From NCBI RefSeq assembly GCF_900109465.1, contig NZ_FOAZ01000011.1, positions 206,871-270,870 of the forward strand: 64,000 nucleotides of DNA, written 5' to 3'. The notes beneath the pieces are model-generated. The model was not told the origin of the DNA and did not search any database. It was given only the letters and a program-made list of their open reading frames with translations. How positions within the stretch are numbered: position 1 is the stretch's first letter; every line of letters starts with the position of its first letter. A program made the position numbers and the translations under genes. This DNA is from Streptacidiphilus jiangxiensis. Lineage in GTDB: Bacteria > Actinomycetota > Actinomycetes > Streptomycetales > Streptomycetaceae. Of this stretch, positions 1 to 9,061 are shown in pieces.

Positions 1-519
<519 letters not shown>

Positions 520-561
520 GGTCGGCCGCCCGGCCTGCGCCCTCGGGCTCAGGCCGGGCGC

Positions 562-1569
562 TCAGGCGCGCGCCGGGAAGGCGTACGCCTCGACCTCCGC
601 GAGCAGCTCGGCGCGCCGCTCCTCGTCGTCCTCCAGGAACGACGCGTCGAAGGAGTTCCGCGCCAGCAGCCGCAGTTGCTCGTCGCTCAGCCCGAGCGCG
701 TCCCGCACGCCGACGAAGTTCTCGTCGACGTAGCCGCCGAAGTACGCCGGGTCGTCCGAGTTGAGCGTCACCTGCAGGCCGGCCGCCAGCATGGCGGGCA
801 GCGGGTGCTCGGCGAGGGTGTCCACACACCGCAGTCGCACGTTGGAGAACGGGCAGACCGTCAGCGGGATCCGGTCCGTGACCAGGCGCTCCACCAGCTT
901 CGGGTCCTCGATCGCCCGGATGCCGTGGTCGATCCGCTCGACGCCCAGCACGTCCAGCGCCTCCCACACGTAGTCCGGGCCGCCCTCCTCGCCCGCGTGG
1001 GCGACCAGGTGCAGGCCGGCCTCGCGGGCCAGGCGGTACACGTCCGCGAACTTCGAGGCCGGGTTGCCGACCTCCGCCGAGTCCAGGCCGACGCCCGCGA
1101 TCGCCGTGCCGAAGTACGGGCGGCAGGCCTCGAACGTCGACAGCGCCGACTCCTGCGGCAGGTCCCGCAGGAAGCACATGATCAGCTTGGTGCTGATGCC
1201 GTGCCGCTCCATCGACGCGTCCAGCGCGCGGCGCAGGCCGCGCACCACCGCGTCCAGCTCCACGCCCCGCGAGGTGTGCGCCTGCGGGTCGAAGAAGATC
1301 TCCGCATGCCGGACGCCCTCACGCGCCGCGCGCGCGAGGTAGGCCTCGGCGAGCGCGGTGAAGTCGTCCTCGGTCCGCAGCACGTCCATCAGCTGGTAGT
1401 AGAGGTCCAGGAAGGACTGCAGGTCGGAGAAGGCGTACGCGGCCCGCAGCTGGTCCGGGTCGGCGTAGGGCAGATCCACCCCGTTGCGGTGCGCCAGCTC
1501 GAAGGCGAGCTCGGGCTCCAGCGTGCCCTCGATGTGCAGGTGCAGCTCGGCCTTGGGGAGGGGTGACAC
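562..1569 (-). CDS. Adenine/adenosine deaminase family protein
   Basis: This is a 335-residue amidohydrolase of the adenosine deaminase superfamily, a cytosolic zinc enzyme of purine salvage. Metal ligands are visible as H10-L-H12 and H191 in HAGEEG (191-196). The catalytic acid and zinc-binding motif SDDPAYFGG lies near 271-279. The motifs HIEGTLEPE and FFDPQAHT resemble the adenine deaminase (Aah1/PA0148-like) branch more than classical adenosine deaminases, so adenine to hypoxanthine is the likelier reaction; this substrate call is inference. The gene is divergent from the radical SAM gene, with about 110 bp between them. The start codon is ATG. Confidence 0.9.
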   Translation of the reverse strand: MSPLPKAELHLHIEGTLEPELAFELAHRNGVDLPYADPDQLRAAYAFSDLQSFLDLYYQLMDVLRTEDDFTALAEAYLARAAREGVRHAEIFFDPQAHTSRGVELDAVVRGLRRALDASMERHGISTKLIMCFLRDLPQESALSTFEACRPYFGTAIAGVGLDSAEVGNPASKFADVYRLAREAGLHLVAHAGEEGGPDYVWEALDVLGVERIDHGIRAIEDPKLVERLVTDRIPLTVCPFSNVRLRCVDTLAEHPLPAMLAAGLQVTLNSDDPAYFGGYVDENFVGVRDALGLSDEQLRLLARNSFDASFLEDDEERRAELLAEVEAYAFPARA

Positions 1570-1678
1570 AGTGCGACTACCTCTGGTCTGGTGGGGACAT
1601 TCGGGTCAAACCACACACCTTAGTCGCTGCGGTAACCTTGAGGGTCACCCCGGTGTCCACACGAAAGTCCCTGCCTCT

Positions 1679-3607
1679 ATGTCTGTCGAGTCGGTCTTCC
1701 CGCGCCTGGAGGCCCTCCTCCCGCACGTCCAGAAGCCGATCCAGTACGTCGGCGGCGAGCTCAACTCGACCGTCAAGGACTGGGACGCCTGCGATGTCCG
1801 CTGGGCCCTCATGTATCCCGACGCGTACGAGGTCGGCCTGCCCAACCAGGGCGTCATGATCCTCTACGAGGTGCTCAACGAGCGCGAGGGGGTCCTGGCC
1901 GAGCGCACATACAGCGTCTGGCCGGACCTCGAGGCGCTGATGCGTGAGCACAGCGTGCCGCAGTTCACCGTCGACGCCCACCGCCCGGTCAAGGCCTTCG
2001 ACGTGTTCGGCCTGAGCTTCTCCACCGAGCTCGGCTACACGAACATGCTCACCGCCCTCGACCTCGCCGGCATCCCGATGCTCGCCGCCGACCGCACCCT
2101 CGAGGACCCGATCGTCCTCGCGGGCGGCCACGCCGCGTTCAACCCGGAGCCGATCGCGGACTTCATGGACGCGGCCGTCGTCGGCGACGGCGAGCAGGCC
2201 GTCCTCGACATGACCGAGATCATCCGCGCCTGGAAGGCGGAGGGCCGTCCCGGTGGCCGCGACGAGGTGCTGCTGCGCCTCGCCCGCACCGGCGGCGTCT
2301 ACATCCCGCGCTTCTACGACGTCGAGTACCTGCCGGACGGCCGCATCGCGCGCGTGGTGCCGAACCGTCCGGGCGTGCCGTGGCGCGTGTCCAAGCACAC
2401 CGTCATGGACCTCGACGAGTGGCCCTACCCGAAGCAGCCGCTGGTGCCGCTGGCGGAGACGGTCCACGAGCGCATGTCGGTGGAGATCTTCCGCGGCTGC
2501 ACCCGCGGCTGCCGCTTCTGCCAGGCGGGCATGATCACCCGCCCGGTGCGCGAGCGCTCCATCACCGGCATCGGCGAGATGGTCGAGGCGGGCCTGAAGG
2601 CCACCGGCTTCGAGGAGGTCGGCCTGCTGTCGCTCTCCTCCGCCGACCACACCGAGATCGGCGACATCGCCAAGGGCCTGGCCGACCGCTACGAGGACGA
2701 CAAGGTCGGCCTCTCCCTGCCGTCGACCCGTGTGGACGCCTTCAACATCGACCTCGCCAACGAGCTCTCCCGCAACGGTCGCCGCTCCGGCCTGACCTTC
2801 GCGCCCGAGGGCGGCAGCGAGCGCCTGCGCAAGGTGATCAACAAGATGGTGTCCGAGGAGGACCTCATCCGCACGGTCGCCACCGCGTACGGCAACGGCT
2901 GGCGCCAGGTGAAGCTGTACTTCATGGCCGGTCTCCCCACGGAGACCGACGAGGACGTCATGCAGATCGCCGAGATGGCGAAGAACGTCATCGCCAAGGG
3001 CCGCGAGGTCACCGGCACCAACGACATCCGCTGCACCGTCTCCATCGGCGGCTTCGTGCCCAAGCCGCACACGCCGTTCCAGTGGGCCCCGCAGCTGGGG
3101 GTCGAGGAGACCGACGCGCGCCTGATCAAGCTGCGCGACGCGATCCGGGGCGACCGCAAGTACGGCCGCAACATCGGCTACCGCTACCACGACGGCAAGC
3201 CGGGCCTGATCGAGGGCCTCCTCTCCCGCGGCGACCGCCGCGTCGGCGCGGTCATCCGCGCCGTCTACGAGGACGGCGGCCGCTTCGACGGCTGGCGCGA
3301 GCACTTCTCCTACGACCGCTGGATCCGCAGCGCCGAGAAGGGCCTCGCCGGCACCGGCGTCGACGTCGCCTGGTACACCACCCGCGAGCGCCAGTACGAG
3401 GAGGTCCTGCCCTGGGACCACCTGGACTCCGGCCTGGACAAGGACTGGCTCTGGGAGGACTGGCAGGACGCCCTGGAGGAGGTCGAGGTCGACGACTGCC
3501 GTTGGACCCCGTGCTTCGACTGCGGCGTGTGCCCGCAGATGGACACCCAGATCCAGGTCGGCCCGACGGGCAAGAAGCTGCTGCCGCTGACGGTCGTCAA
3601 CCAGTAG
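1679..3607 (+). CDS. TIGR03960-type B12-binding radical SAM protein
   Basis: This 642-residue protein has an N-terminal cobalamin-binding-like region followed by a radical SAM core. The 4Fe-4S cysteines are C274, C278 and C281 in RGCTRGCRFC. A second cysteine cluster close to the C-terminus (CRWTPCFDCGVC) is typical of this family. Its substrate is unknown; the family is normally encoded beside a radical-SAM-linked partner (TIGR03936), which here lies 6.7 kb downstream. ATG was chosen because homologues start with a similar M-x-V-E-S-V-F-P sequence; the longer upstream frame runs into the divergent deaminase. No clear ribosome-binding site is visible. A TAACCT at 1633-1638 could be a -10 element. 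Confidence 0.92.
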   Translation: MSVESVFPRLEALLPHVQKPIQYVGGELNSTVKDWDACDVRWALMYPDAYEVGLPNQGVMILYEVLNEREGVLAERTYSVWPDLEALMREHSVPQFTVDAHRPVKAFDVFGLSFSTELGYTNMLTALDLAGIPMLAADRTLEDPIVLAGGHAAFNPEPIADFMDAAVVGDGEQAVLDMTEIIRAWKAEGRPGGRDEVLLRLARTGGVYIPRFYDVEYLPDGRIARVVPNRPGVPWRVSKHTVMDLDEWPYPKQPLVPLAETVHERMSVEIFRGCTRGCRFCQAGMITRPVRERSITGIGEMVEAGLKATGFEEVGLLSLSSADHTEIGDIAKGLADRYEDDKVGLSLPSTRVDAFNIDLANELSRNGRRSGLTFAPEGGSERLRKVINKMVSEEDLIRTVATAYGNGWRQVKLYFMAGLPTETDEDVMQIAEMAKNVIAKGREVTGTNDIRCTVSIGGFVPKPHTPFQWAPQLGVEETDARLIKLRDAIRGDRKYGRNIGYRYHDGKPGLIEGLLSRGDRRVGAVIRAVYEDGGRFDGWREHFSYDRWIRSAEKGLAGTGVDVAWYTTRERQYEEVLPWDHLDSGLDKDWLWEDWQDALEEVEVDDCRWTPCFDCGVCPQMDTQIQVGPTGKKLLPLTVVNQ

Positions 3608-3633
3608 CCGCGGCCCCGTCGCCGTAGCCGAAA

Positions 3634-3673
3634 GCGAAGGCCGGTCCCGTCGTCCGACGGGGCCGGCCTTCGC
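3634..3673. terminator. Bidirectional hairpin between convergent genes
   Basis: Nineteen-base arms starting GCGAAGGCCGG and ending CCGGCCTTCGC pair with one G-T wobble around a two-base loop. It sits between the stop of the radical SAM gene and the stop of the convergent serine hydrolase. There is no U-tract, as is common in actinobacteria. Confidence 0.85.
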
Positions 3674-3676
3674 GTC

Positions 3677-4790
3677 TCAGCGCAGTCCGCTGTAGGCGGC
3701 CATGACCATTTCCAGACCGCGGTGGTCCTCCTGCCGGTCCCGGTCGATCATCTGGCTCATGACGTAGGCCACCGTCATCCGGGCGTCGGGGTCGCTCGCG
3801 ACCATCGAGCCGCCCCAACCGCCCCAGCCGAAGGCGCTGCCGAACCTGCCGAAGCCGACTGTCCAGCACATCGGCGTCCCCAGGACCCGGTCCTGACCGC
3901 GGAACACCTCCTGCCACGCCGGCTCACACCCCTGCGGGGACAACAGCCGCACGCCGCCCGAGGTGCCCCGGTTCGCCAGGACCGACTGGACGAGGGCGAC
4001 CGAGCGCGCGTTGCCGAAGCCGTTCACGGCCGGGATCTGCGCACGACGCCAGGGCAGCGAGTTGACGTCCCTGACCCGGATCACGGCACCGGAGGTCTCC
4101 CGTGGCACGCCACCCGGCCCAGGGGGTGCGGCGGCGACGTACTCGTCGGTGAGCGACGGGGGCGGGACGAGCGGAGCGACGCGGTGGTCGTGCTCGGGGG
4201 AGAGCCCGATGTGGAAGTCCGCGTCCAGCGGCCCGGCCACCTCCTCGGCGAAGAACGCGCCGAGGGTACGGCCGGTGACCCGCCGGACGATCTCACCTGA
4301 GATACCCGAAGGTCAGCGCGTGGTAGCCGGCGGCCGTCCCGGGTTCCCAGGCGGGGGCCTGCGCGGCCAGCCGTGCCGTCACGGTCTCCCAGTCGTAGAG
4401 GTCCTCGACCGCGGTCGGCCCGGGGAGTTCGGGCAGCCCCGCGGTGTGGGACAGTACGTGCCGCACCAGCACCCGCTCCTTGCCGGCCGCGCTGAACTCG
4501 GGCCAGTAGGCGCAGACCGGCGCGGACAGCTCCAGCAGGCCCCGGTCGGCCAGGACGAGCGCGCACAGGGCGGTCATGTTCTTGGTCGTCGAGTTCACGC
4601 CGGTGAGGGTGTCACGCTCCCAGCCGACCGAGCGGTCCGCGTCGGCGTACCCGCCCCAGAGATCGACCACCGGCTCGCCGTCGAGGTACACGGCGACGGA
4701 GGCGCCCACGTCGTCCTTGTCGAGCGACTCCGCCAGTGCCGCGTGGACGGCGGCGAACCTCGGTTCGTAGGTCCCCTTAACATCAGTCAT
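3677..4790 (-). pseudogene. Beta-lactamase-family serine hydrolase (EstB-like), frameshifted
   Basis: Two reading frames together make one serine hydrolase of the class C beta-lactamase/EstB type. The 5' part (from ATG at 4790) carries the nucleophile motif S-T-T-K (in NSTTKNMTALC) and HVLSHTAGLP, and ends abruptly at YHALTFGYLR-stop near 4293. The 3' part resumes with GEIVRRVTGRTLG in another frame and runs through the usual PLDADFHIGL and WTVGFGRFGSAFGWGGWGG motifs to 3677. A one-base gain or two-base loss around 4291-4296 explains the break. It may be a real inactivation or a sequencing error. The remaining sequence looks well conserved, so the event is recent or artificial. The product would hydrolyse an ester or amide bond. 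Confidence 0.8.
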
Positions 4791-4867
4791 GGAACCAAGC
4801 CTCAGGTGATGCCGGGGCTTCCCGCCCGACCGTGCCCCTACCGGTTTTGTCGGAAGGACGGACACAC

Positions 4868-5752
4868 GTGCTGGAGCGGCTGAATCAGGCGCTGGACCAC
4901 CTGGAGGCCTGCCTCGACCGGGAGGTCGACGTGGCTGAGGCGGCCCGGATCGCCGCGGTGTCGGAATACCACTTCCGGCGGATGTTCTCCACGCTGGCCG
5001 GGATGCCGCTCCCGGTCTACCTGCGGCGGCGGCGGATGACCCTCGCCGGGGCCGAGGTGCTGGCCGGGGAGCTGACGCTGCTCGATGTCGCGGTCCGCTA
5101 CGGGTACGGCTCGGGCGAGGCGTTCGCTCGCGCGTTCCGCTCGGTGCACGGGACCGGGCCGGGTGAGGCCCGGCGCACGGGCGCGGTGCTCACGGCGCAG
5201 CCGCGCATCTCCTTCCGTGTCGTCGTCGAGGGCGGCACGGCGATGCGGTACCGGATCGTGGAGAAGGAGCCGTTCCGGATCTTCGGGAGGAAGGCCCGAG
5301 TCCCGCTCGTGCACGAGGGGCTCAACGCGGACGCCGCGGCCCACCTGGCGGGCCTGGACAGCCGGACGGTCGGGCGGATGAAGGAGCTGTCCGGCGACCG
5401 GGAGCCGGCGGGGATCCTGTCGGCGGCGGTGTACCTGACCGACAGCCGCGAGGAGGGCGCCGAGGCCGACTACTGGATCGGTGTGGTGACCGGTCCCGAG
5501 GCGTCCGCCGAGGAGCTCGACGCCATGGAGGTGCCTGCCGGGACCTGGGCGGTCTTCGACAACCACGGGCCCTATCCGGGCGCCCTCCAGGAGTTGTGGC
5601 GGGACGTGTTCACGCTCTGGTTCCCTTCGAACCCGTACGTGAGCCGACCAGGCCCGGAGCTCCTGCGGACGCGGCCCGTGGAGCTCGGCGCGGAGACCGA
5701 CTCCCAGCTGTGGATCCCGGTCGAGCGCCGCAGCGGCGACGCCGGGACGTGA
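4868..5752 (+). CDS. AraC-family regulator with GyrI-like effector domain
   Basis: The 294-residue protein starts with an AraC/XylS double helix-turn-helix DNA-binding domain (about residues 1-105). A GyrI-like small-molecule-binding domain follows (about 120-290; MRYRIVEKEPFRIFG and WIGVVTGPEA). This Rob/BmrR-like arrangement usually senses hydrophobic compounds and activates efflux or stress genes. GTG at 4868 was chosen because GGAAGGA lies nine bases upstream and the DNA-binding domain begins directly after it. It is divergent from the broken serine hydrolase, which may be its target, and lies upstream of the ECF41 module. Its ligand is unknown. Confidence 0.88.
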   Translation: MLERLNQALDHLEACLDREVDVAEAARIAAVSEYHFRRMFSTLAGMPLPVYLRRRRMTLAGAEVLAGELTLLDVAVRYGYGSGEAFARAFRSVHGTGPGEARRTGAVLTAQPRISFRVVVEGGTAMRYRIVEKEPFRIFGRKARVPLVHEGLNADAAAHLAGLDSRTVGRMKELSGDREPAGILSAAVYLTDSREEGAEADYWIGVVTGPEASAEELDAMEVPAGTWAVFDNHGPYPGALQELWRDVFTLWFPSNPYVSRPGPELLRTRPVELGAETDSQLWIPVERRSGDAGT

Positions 5753-5775
5753 ACGCCGGCTTTTTCGCGCTCCCG

Positions 5776-5802
5776 TGTCACAGCAGCGCGCGCTGTCTCG
5801 TC
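5776..5802 (+). promoter_or_regulatory. ECF41-type promoter (TGTCACA, 16 nt, CGTC)
   Basis: TGTCACA at 5776-5782 is followed after exactly 16 bases by CGTC at 5799-5802, about 40 bases before the start of the CMD-family gene. This agrees with the promoter motif known for ECF41 sigma factors, and an ECF41 sigma gene lies immediately downstream. Autoregulation of the two-gene unit is therefore likely; this is inferred from the motif and has not been measured. Confidence 0.8.
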
Positions 5803-5843
5803 CCGTGTACGGAAGCACGAAGGGATCACACAGGGAGCACCCC

Positions 5844-6317
5844 ATGGACGCGCGACTGAACATCCTTGCCGAGCCGGCCACCGGCAAGGCGATCAAGTAC
5901 CTGATGGCCGCGGGCAAGGAGCTGCGGGGCACCGCGCTGCCGGCCGAGACGCAGGAGCTGGTCTCGCTGCGGGTGAGCCAGATCAACGGGTGCGCCGGGT
6001 GCATCGACATGCACGTCAAGGAGGCCGCGGCGGCGGGGGAGAGCCACCTGCGGCTGCACCTGGTCGCGGCGTGGCGGGAGGCCACGGTCTTCACCGAGGC
6101 CGAGCGGGCCGCGCTGGAGTTCGCCGAGGAGGGCACGCGGGTCGCGGACGCCGGGCAGGGTGTCAGCGACGAGGTGTGGGCGAACGCCGCGAAGCACTAC
6201 GACGAGGGCCAGCTGGCCGCGCTCGTGCTGCTGGTCTCGTTCATGAACCTGGCCAACCGGATGAACATCATCACCCGCCAACCCGGGGGAAACCACCAGG
6301 CGGGACAGGCACACTGA
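5844..6317 (+). CDS. Carboxymuconolactone decarboxylase (AhpD-like) family protein
   Basis: The 157-residue all-helical protein has the AhpD-like motif C50-A-G-C53-x3-H57, a redox-active cysteine pair with a nearby histidine. Proteins of this family include peroxidase-coupled disulfide reductases and gamma-carboxymuconolactone decarboxylases. The typical partners of ECF41 sigma factors are exactly these COE proteins (carboxymuconolactone decarboxylase, oxidoreductase or epimerase). The ECF41 gene follows after 25 bases and an ECF41-type promoter precedes this gene. A role in redox or thiol stress is plausible, but the substrate is unknown. ATG is preceded by a GGGAG ribosome-binding site. Confidence 0.9.
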   Translation: MDARLNILAEPATGKAIKYLMAAGKELRGTALPAETQELVSLRVSQINGCAGCIDMHVKEAAAAGESHLRLHLVAAWREATVFTEAERAALEFAEEGTRVADAGQGVSDEVWANAAKHYDEGQLAALVLLVSFMNLANRMNIITRQPGGNHQAGQAH

Positions 6318-6342
6318 GATCGCGTCAGGCAGGGGTCGGCAC

Positions 6343-7266
6343 ATGGGCAAGGTCGAGGACTTCGAGGAACTGCGGCCGCTGTTGTTCTCCATCGCCTACC
6401 GGATCCTGGGCAGCGTGGCGGAGGCCGAGGACGCGGTCCAGGAGAGCTGGCTGCGCTTCGAGGCGTCCCCGACCGAGCCCGCCTCGGCCAAGGCCTTCCT
6501 GTCCGCCGTGGTGACCCGGATCTCGATCGACGTGCTGCGTTCGGCGCGGGTCCGGCGCGAGGAGTACGTCGGGCCGTGGTTCCCCGAGCCGCTGCTGGAG
6601 GATCCGTACCAGGATCCGGCGCGGGCGGCGGAGCTGGCCGACTCGGTGTCGATGGCCGCGTTGTTGCTGCTGGAGCGGCTCAGCCCGCTGGAACGGGCGG
6701 TGTTCGTGCTGCGGGAGGTGTTCGGCTTCGGGTTCGACGAGATCGCGGCGGCGGTGGGTCGGTCCGAGGCGGCCTGCCGCCAGCTCGTGGTGCGGTCGCG
6801 GCGGCACATGCAGGCGGGCCGTCCGCGCTTCGAGGCGGAGCGCAAGGAACGCGACGAACTCGCGGCGCGGTTCTTCGAGGCGCTCGCCGAGGGGGACGTG
6901 GCCGGTCTTCAGGACCTGCTGGCCGCGGACGCGTCGATGGTCGGCGACGGCGGCGGCAAGGCGCCGCAGCTGGCGCGGGCGATCATGGGGAGCGAGAAGG
7001 TGGCCCGTCTGCTCGGTGCGGTCTTCCCGGTGCTGGCCCGGATGGACGTGACCGTCGAGCCGCACGAGATCAACGGACAGCCGGGCGCGATCTTCCGCGA
7101 CCGGTCCGGGCTGGTGCTGCAGGCCATGGCGCTGGACGTGCAGGGCGGGCAGATCCAGGCGATCCGGTTGGTGCTCAACCCCGAAAAGCTCGGGCACGTC
7201 GGCGCGGTCGCCGACCCCTGGGCGCTCTCGCGGGAGTTCAGGGACGCCCGACGCCTCGCGGAGTGA
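6343..7266 (+). CDS. ECF41-family RNA polymerase sigma factor (SigJ-like)
   Basis: The 307-residue sigma factor has region 2 (about 8-75), the linker motif YVGPWFPEP (75-83), region 4 with a helix-turn-helix (about 110-160) and a SnoaL-like C-terminal domain (about 170-290). Both ECF41 hallmarks are present: DGGGK at 202-206 and NPEKL (canonical NPDKL) at 279-283. In this family the fused C-terminal domain controls activity in place of a separate anti-sigma factor. It is probably cotranscribed with the CMD protein. The stop codon lies inside the downstream terminator stem. Confidence 0.93.
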   Translation: MGKVEDFEELRPLLFSIAYRILGSVAEAEDAVQESWLRFEASPTEPASAKAFLSAVVTRISIDVLRSARVRREEYVGPWFPEPLLEDPYQDPARAAELADSVSMAALLLLERLSPLERAVFVLREVFGFGFDEIAAAVGRSEAACRQLVVRSRRHMQAGRPRFEAERKERDELAARFFEALAEGDVAGLQDLLAADASMVGDGGGKAPQLARAIMGSEKVARLLGAVFPVLARMDVTVEPHEINGQPGAIFRDRSGLVLQAMALDVQGGQIQAIRLVLNPEKLGHVGAVADPWALSREFRDARRLAE

Positions 7267-7292
7267 CCCCGCGCCGTGGGAGGCGCGGGGTC
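7265..7292. terminator. Bidirectional terminator hairpin
   Basis: GACCCCGCGCC and GGCGCGGGGTC form an 11-bp perfect stem with a six-base loop. It overlaps the sigma factor stop codon and serves the convergent SGNH hydrolase gene from the other side. Confidence 0.85.
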
Positions 7293-7304
7293 GGGGCCGG
7301 TAGG

Positions 7305-8453
7305 TCAGGGCATCGCGCTCAGCGTCATGCCTGAGGTGTCCTCGCCCGGGGTGTCCGTGCAGGACCAGTCGCCGGAGGACTGGGCGGCGATGAGCGAGAG
7401 GCAGTGGCCGAGGGCCTGCTCTCCGTAGGCGTTGGGGTGGAAGGACTCCTGTTCGGTGCCCTGGGTCATGCCGGTGGTCAGGAAGCGGGCCCATTCGCTG
7501 GTGGCCGCGGAGGGGGCCTGGGTGGGTGTCGCGAGCTGGGTGGACGTGGAGCAGACCTCGTGGCCCTGGAGGGCGTTCTCCAGGTCGAGGAACTGGACGC
7601 CCTTGGCGTCGGCGACGTTGCGCAGGGCGGAGGAGATCTCCGGGATCAGGGTGTCGCGGGCCCAGTCGGAGTCGCCGTCCCAGAACGGGCAGCCGCCGGT
7701 GCTGGTACGGGCCCAGCCGCTCTCGGAGTAGCGGTTCTCGCTGCTGCGGGGGATGGGGGAGGGGTAGGACTGGAGGATGATCCGGTAGCTGCCGGGCGCG
7801 TAGCCGTCCGAGGCCATCGCGGCGTTGACGGAGTCGATCGCCTTGCCCACTCCTGCCATGGCGCCCGGGAGGGCAGCGGCGATCTTCTGCTGCTGGGAGC
7901 CGTTGCAGTAGCTGTACCAGAGCTCGTAGTCCTCCACGCAGCTGGTGATGACGCTGGTGAAGCCGAGGTCGTTGCCGCCGATGGAGAGCACGACGGTCTG
8001 CACGTTGTTGCTCGCGGCGATCCGGGCGAGCTGGTCGGCCTGCGGGGCCTCGCCCTTGAAGCTCTGGCCGCCGTCGGAGGCGCGCAGCACGTTCGCCGTG
8101 GTGGCGCCGGAGCAGGCGATGTTGAAGCGGGTGGCGTTCAGGCCGGGCGCGCTGTTGATCTCGGCCGTGTCCGAGCGGTCGCACCCGCTGGCGTAGGTCG
8201 GGCCGTAGACGACGGTGGGGTCGTAGCTGCCGCCCACGTAGGCGCGGTCGGTGCCGTCGCGGCTGCCGGAGGTGTCGTCGCTGTTGCCCTGCCAGCGGCC
8301 GGCCTCTCCGGAGATGTAGCTGTCTCCCATGGAGACGACGGCGGCGGGACCGGTGCCGCCGGTGGCGTGCGCGGTGCCGGTCCCGTTGAAGAGCGCAAAA
8401 AGCGTGGTCAGTGATGCGACGGCGAGTCGCACCGTTCTTGCGGAGGCAATCAT
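7305..8453 (-). CDS. Secreted SGNH/GDSL hydrolase (lipase/esterase-like)
   Basis: The 382-residue protein has a Sec signal peptide (basic start, hydrophobic core, likely cleavage after AHA near residue 30). It has the SGNH blocks: GDSYISGE with the nucleophile S45, an Asn-containing GGNDLGF, and the terminal SFHPNAYG holding the catalytic Asp/His region. Several cysteines suggest disulfides typical of secreted Streptomyces lipases. It probably cleaves esters outside the cell; the substrate is not evident. It converges on the sigma factor gene. The 161 bp upstream contain no other gene. Confidence 0.92.
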   Translation of the reverse strand: MIASARTVRLAVASLTTLFALFNGTGTAHATGGTGPAAVVSMGDSYISGEAGRWQGNSDDTSGSRDGTDRAYVGGSYDPTVVYGPTYASGCDRSDTAEINSAPGLNATRFNIACSGATTANVLRASDGGQSFKGEAPQADQLARIAASNNVQTVVLSIGGNDLGFTSVITSCVEDYELWYSYCNGSQQQKIAAALPGAMAGVGKAIDSVNAAMASDGYAPGSYRIILQSYPSPIPRSSENRYSESGWARTSTGGCPFWDGDSDWARDTLIPEISSALRNVADAKGVQFLDLENALQGHEVCSTSTQLATPTQAPSAATSEWARFLTTGMTQGTEQESFHPNAYGEQALGHCLSLIAAQSSGDWSCTDTPGEDTSGMTLSAMP

Positions 8454-8614
8454 GGGTGAACTCCAGGTGAGGGTTGGGGTTCACCGGCCGGTGCGCAGAA
8501 TCTGGCACACGGGTGATTGCTACCGCAAGGTAACTACGGCGTTTATTTCCTGAGGGATCGTCCGGAAAGGGGCGCCCTGTATTTACGCCCCTTTCCGTAG
8601 CGAAATTCGAGAAT

Positions 8615-8974
8615 TCAGCACGCACACAGACAGAACGGATGGCCGGCGGGGTCGGCGAAGACCCGCCAGCCCTTGGTGCCGTCCCAGTCCTCCAGCAGTG
8701 TCGCGCCGAGTGCCAGCACCTGCGCCTGGGCGGCGTCGATGTCGGTGACGCCGATGTCGATGTGCGCCTGCTGCGGGGCGTCCTGCGTGGGCCATGCGGG
8801 TGCGCGGAAGCCCTCCACGCGCTGGAAGGCGAGGGTCGGGCCCTGGTCGCGGACCAGTTCCACCCACTCGTCGTCCTCGTCGTCGATCTTGCCGCCGACG
8901 AGCTCGGCGTAGAAGCCCGCGAGCGCGACGGGATCGGGGCAGTCGAGGGCGTAGGCGCGCAAGGTGCCGATCAT
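8615..8974 (-). CDS. VOC (glyoxalase/bleomycin-resistance fold) family protein
   Basis: This 119-residue single-domain protein begins MIGTLRAYALDCPDP and ends DPAGHPFCLC, the paired beta-alpha-beta pattern of the vicinal oxygen chelate superfamily. Likely metal ligands are the His in AHIDIGV and the Glu/His region near the C-terminus. Members range from glyoxalases to drug-binding resistance proteins, and the substrate cannot be told here. AGGAGG lies about eight bases upstream of the ATG and fixes the start. It is divergent from the CGNR regulator gene, which is a plausible regulator. Confidence 0.85.
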   Translation of the reverse strand: MIGTLRAYALDCPDPVALAGFYAELVGGKIDDEDDEWVELVRDQGPTLAFQRVEGFRAPAWPTQDAPQQAHIDIGVTDIDAAQAQVLALGATLLEDWDGTKGWRVFADPAGHPFCLCAC

Positions 8975-8985
8975 GTCGAGCCTCC

Positions 8986-9054
8986 TGTTACCTGTGAAAC
9001 CGGTCTTGGGGTAACCGCTGTCGTTACTGGATGCTGCCGGAGAATCGGTAACAT
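8986..9054. promoter_or_regulatory. Putative operator region with repeated GTAAC/GTTAC motifs
   Basis: The 87-bp gap between the divergent VOC and CGNR genes contains four copies of the pentamer GTAAC or its complement GTTAC (near 8987, 9011, 9023 and 9048). The last overlaps a TAACAT -10 element (9049-9054), seven bases before the CGNR start codon. A regulator bound there would block its own leaderless promoter. This is inference from repeat placement. Confidence 0.4.
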
Positions 9055-9061
9055 CGCAAGC

